Shown here in pieces: positions 61,559 to 64,000 of a stretch of 64,000 nt of DNA (within the stretch, counting starts at the first letter, position 1; every line of letters begins with the position of its first letter). Below the pieces are notes generated by a model that had not been told where the DNA came from, did no database searches, and saw nothing but the letters and a program-made list of their open reading frames with translations. The translations under genes were made by a program, and so were the position numbers. The stretch is taken from positions 806,001 through 870,000 of the forward strand of contig JADEYG010000003.1 in assembly GCA_016906335.1 (NCBI GenBank). Direction: 5' to 3'. The stretch is from Novakomyces olei. Taxonomy: Eukaryota; Ascomycota; Novakomycetes; Novakomycetales; Novakomycetaceae.

Positions 61559-63696
61559 ATGCCTGAGACGGTGATTCCGCAGGCCCAAGGCTGGGGTCTA
61601 TTGATTGGTTTTTCGGCTTTGTTTATATTGATAATCGTACGTGGTGCTTCTGTGGCTAATGGCTAATGGTCTAGGTTTTGGTATCGTGGTTGCTCAATCG
61701 TTATACTGTAGAGATGCGGTCGGCTGAGCACTTCAATACAGCCTCTCGTTCTGTTAAAGCGGGACTGATTGCTTGTGCAGTCACTAGGTAATTAAATTCA
61801 TTCGGGGTTTTGCACTGTTTGCTTATTATTCAAGCTCTTGGACCTGGGCAGCTACTCTGCTACAGAGTACGACTTTAACGTATCAATTTGGAGTCAGTGG
61901 AGCCGTGCACTATGCTACGGGAGCAACCATACAAATTTTACTGTTCTCTATTCTCGCTGTTGATCTCAAACGCCGAGCTCCTTCTTGCCATACTTTTGTC
62001 GAGATTGTCAAGGTCCGATATGGGAAGGTTGCTCATTTAATCTACCTCTTTTTCGGTCTATGTAAGTCAAATTGGCATATGTAATCTCCAGCATTCCCTG
62101 ACCAAAATAGTGACAAACGGCCTTGTGTCAAGTATGCTTATTGTCGGTGGAGGCGCTGTGGTAAACGCTCTCACTGAAATCCATCCTGTTGCATGCATGT
62201 TTTTGCTGCCGCTAAGCGTACTCGGCTTTACGGGTCATGCGGGCTTGCACAGCACATTCATCGTTGATTATGCTCATACAACTTGCGTAATTATTATTGC
62301 TATGTACTTTTGCTTTAAAGCCTATTTCACTGGCGATGCTATCGGTTCAATAGACCGGCTGTATGATGGACTGGTGCGGGCAGGCCAACTCAAGCCTGTC
62401 ACTGGCAACGCTCAAGGCTCTTATTTGACAATGCGATCGTTGCAAGGCGGTCAGTTTTTGGGGATCCAAATAATTGCTGGCTTTGCTACCGTATTCGTGG
62501 ATCAGGGCTACTGGACAAAAGCGATAAGTAGCACCTCCAGTGCTGCCCTCAAAGGTTATCTCTTGGGTGGGCTAGCGTGGACGGGCTTACCGTATGCGGT
62601 AGGCACTGTTTTCGGGCTGAGCGCGCTTTGTCTCGAACGTACTGAGCTATGGCCCACGTATCCTCGGCTAATGACGGCGGAAGAAGTAACTGCCGGACTC
62701 ACATTGCCGTACGCGGCAGCAGCGTTACTTGGAAAAGGAGGAGCAATAGGCGCGTTTGTGCTGTTATTTGGTGCGGTTACCTCTGCCTTTTCTGCGCAAC
62801 TGATTAGTGTATCGTCACTGGTCACATATGACGTGTACGCAACGTACATTAATCGCAGTGCTAGTGATAAGCAGTTACGGCTCGTGTCGCGTGGAGCTGC
62901 CACGGCATGGACACTTTTTATTGCCGGGATTGCCTGTCTGTTTTTCTATATTAATGCCACTGTGGGCTTTTTATATTACTTGATGGGTGTCCTGATGGGC
63001 TCTTGTGTGCTCAGTATTACCCTACTGTGCATGTGGAAGGGTCAAAATAAACAGAGTGCAATTTTGAGTCCAATTATTGGGCTGGCCTCGGGAGTTATTG
63101 TATGGCTGGTTGAGACAAAGGCAAGGTACGGGGCCCTGCATGAGGATACACTGGACCAGCTCTGGCCCTCATTGGCGGGATGCATTACCAGTATGTTTAC
63201 GCCCGTACTCGTAACTCTTATTTGCACGCTAGTATGGGGGGTCGCCAAATTTGATTGGGCAGACTTGAATGAAAAAATTGAGCAATCACAAGAGTTCCGT
63301 CGGTACAATGAGGAAGTTGAACAAGAATTTCATTCTCAAAAGCTTACTGCTGAGGAAAGTGCTCATTTAGCCAAAGCGAGTCGTCGTGCAAAATGGTTGG
63401 CTCTTATCTTTGCATTTGGTCTGCTCGTAATTTGGACAGTTCCGCTTTATGCTTCGAGTTATATATTTACTAAACCTTTTCTCACCAGCTGGGTTGTTAT
63501 AAGTATTATTTGGCTCTTTTGCAGCGCTGGTATGGTCGTATTGTACCCAATATACGACGGCCGCCAAAGCCTTTTGGGAGTTTATAGAGGCATTTGCAAT
63601 GATTTGAATTTTGGGCACAAGTCTGAGTTTATTGAAGGGCAAGATGTTGTTGAACCGGAGAGCCGTATCGAAGTCGATGCCGATGAAAAGAATTGA
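61559..63696 (+). CDS. DUR3: Urea/polyamine permease Dur3 (sodium:solute symporter family)
   Basis: Dur3 is a plasma-membrane, high-affinity urea transporter. Exons are 61559-61636, 61675-61787, 61835-62061 and 62111-63696 (667 aa). The early part matches the Dur3 signature across splices 1-3: GWGLLIGFSALFILIIVLVS, SAEHFNTASRSVKAGLIACA, SSWTWAATLLQSTTLTYQFG, SGAVHYATGATIQILLFSIL, LKRRAPSCHTFVEIVKVRYG. About fifteen hydrophobic segments follow, including LIVGGGAVVNALTEIHPVAC and FSAQLISVSSLVTYDVYATY. The tail is hydrophilic and acidic. Introns are 38, 47 and 49 nt. GATA sites upstream and the amidohydrolase next door fit a role in using urea or ureido compounds as nitrogen. The start (MPETVIPQAQ) is the first in-frame ATG. 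Confidence 0.93.
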
Positions 63697-64000
63697 TTAG
63701 ATTGGATTAGTAATTGATCAAATTTTAGTACTTTTGAGTGGATTGTCGTCTAAATTATTTAGTTGTCTAACTTGGTTCTATCCTAGTTGAGGATACAAAG
63801 TCCTCTCGTAACACTTTGATCAGTGTCTCGCTCGCTACTCAAAACGTTTCAATTTGGCAAACCTCGGTATAATTTGCAAACAAGAATCTACAAAGTGAAA
63901 TGATAAGAAATGGCAACGATTTTTTAGAAGTATTTGAGTGGGATATCAATCAAAAGTAGTCAATTACTCGACTTACGAGCCATAATTTTCAATGCGTACA
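63697..64000. other. Right edge, no gene seen
   Basis: AT-rich sequence after DUR3 with one GATAAG at 63903-63908; it may be the promoter of a gene beyond the window. Confidence 0.4.

Overview
The window is nuclear DNA from a fungus, most likely an ascomycete. It is gene-dense (26 supported protein genes in 64 kb). Almost every gene carries short spliceosomal introns, mostly 34-210 nt, with GTATG/GTAAG/GTGAG-type donors and CTAAC/CTAAT-like branch sites close to the acceptor. Coding DNA has balanced composition, whereas introns and intergenic DNA are AT-rich and full of simple repeats. Fungal gene families (Spt20, Nst1, Utp13, Ish1/Msc1 repeats, a Cdc15/Imp2 F-BAR protein, Dur3) and the many introns point away from budding yeasts and would suit Taphrinomycotina or another early ascomycete line; this placement is inference. 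No rRNA, tRNA, transposon, virus-derived element or CRISPR array was recognised.

Layout. 0.7-18.5 kb: RTF2 and SPT20 (divergent), UTP13, ETF-ubiquinone oxidoreductase, NST1, FCP1. 19-31 kb: mitochondrial tyrosyl-tRNA synthetase, an Rrn10-like protein, a Gds1-like protein, TBP, RPN10, an unknown acidic protein. 31.9-47.1 kb: the very long NOT1, a ten-exon F-BAR/SH3 cytokinesis protein, an SDR oxidoreductase, SmG and PRP3. 47.4-56.1 kb: NDC80, a UPF0132 membrane protein, an NCBP3-like RNA protein, oligoribonuclease, and an eight-repeat Ish1-like stress protein. 56.3-63.7 kb: a zinc-less MDR reductase, a bacterial-looking chloroperoxidase-type hydrolase, a beta-alanine synthase-type M20 amidohydrolase, and the urea permease DUR3.

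Many genes serve general transcription and RNA metabolism: SAGA Spt20, TBP, Fcp1, Not1, Rrn10-like, SmG, Prp3, Utp13, oligoribonuclease and the NCBP3-like protein. Housekeeping genes are not in operons, but several pairs are head-to-head with short shared promoters (RTF2/SPT20, SmG/PRP3, NCBP3-like/REX2). The right end looks like a small nitrogen-scavenging pair: a carbamoyl-amide hydrolase and DUR3 share a promoter with several GATAAG sites.

Other themes are long ATT, TTTA and TTAT microsatellites in introns and spacers, runs of Gln/Asn in regulatory proteins, short TTAGGG telomere-like repeats scattered through promoters and even exons, tiny exons (4 and 16 nt), and several introns that are in frame and stop-free. 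I found no convincing novel multi-gene system; the best leads are these sequence features and the GATA-controlled nitrogen pair. All exon joins were made by eye from frame continuity, splice signals and family resemblance.
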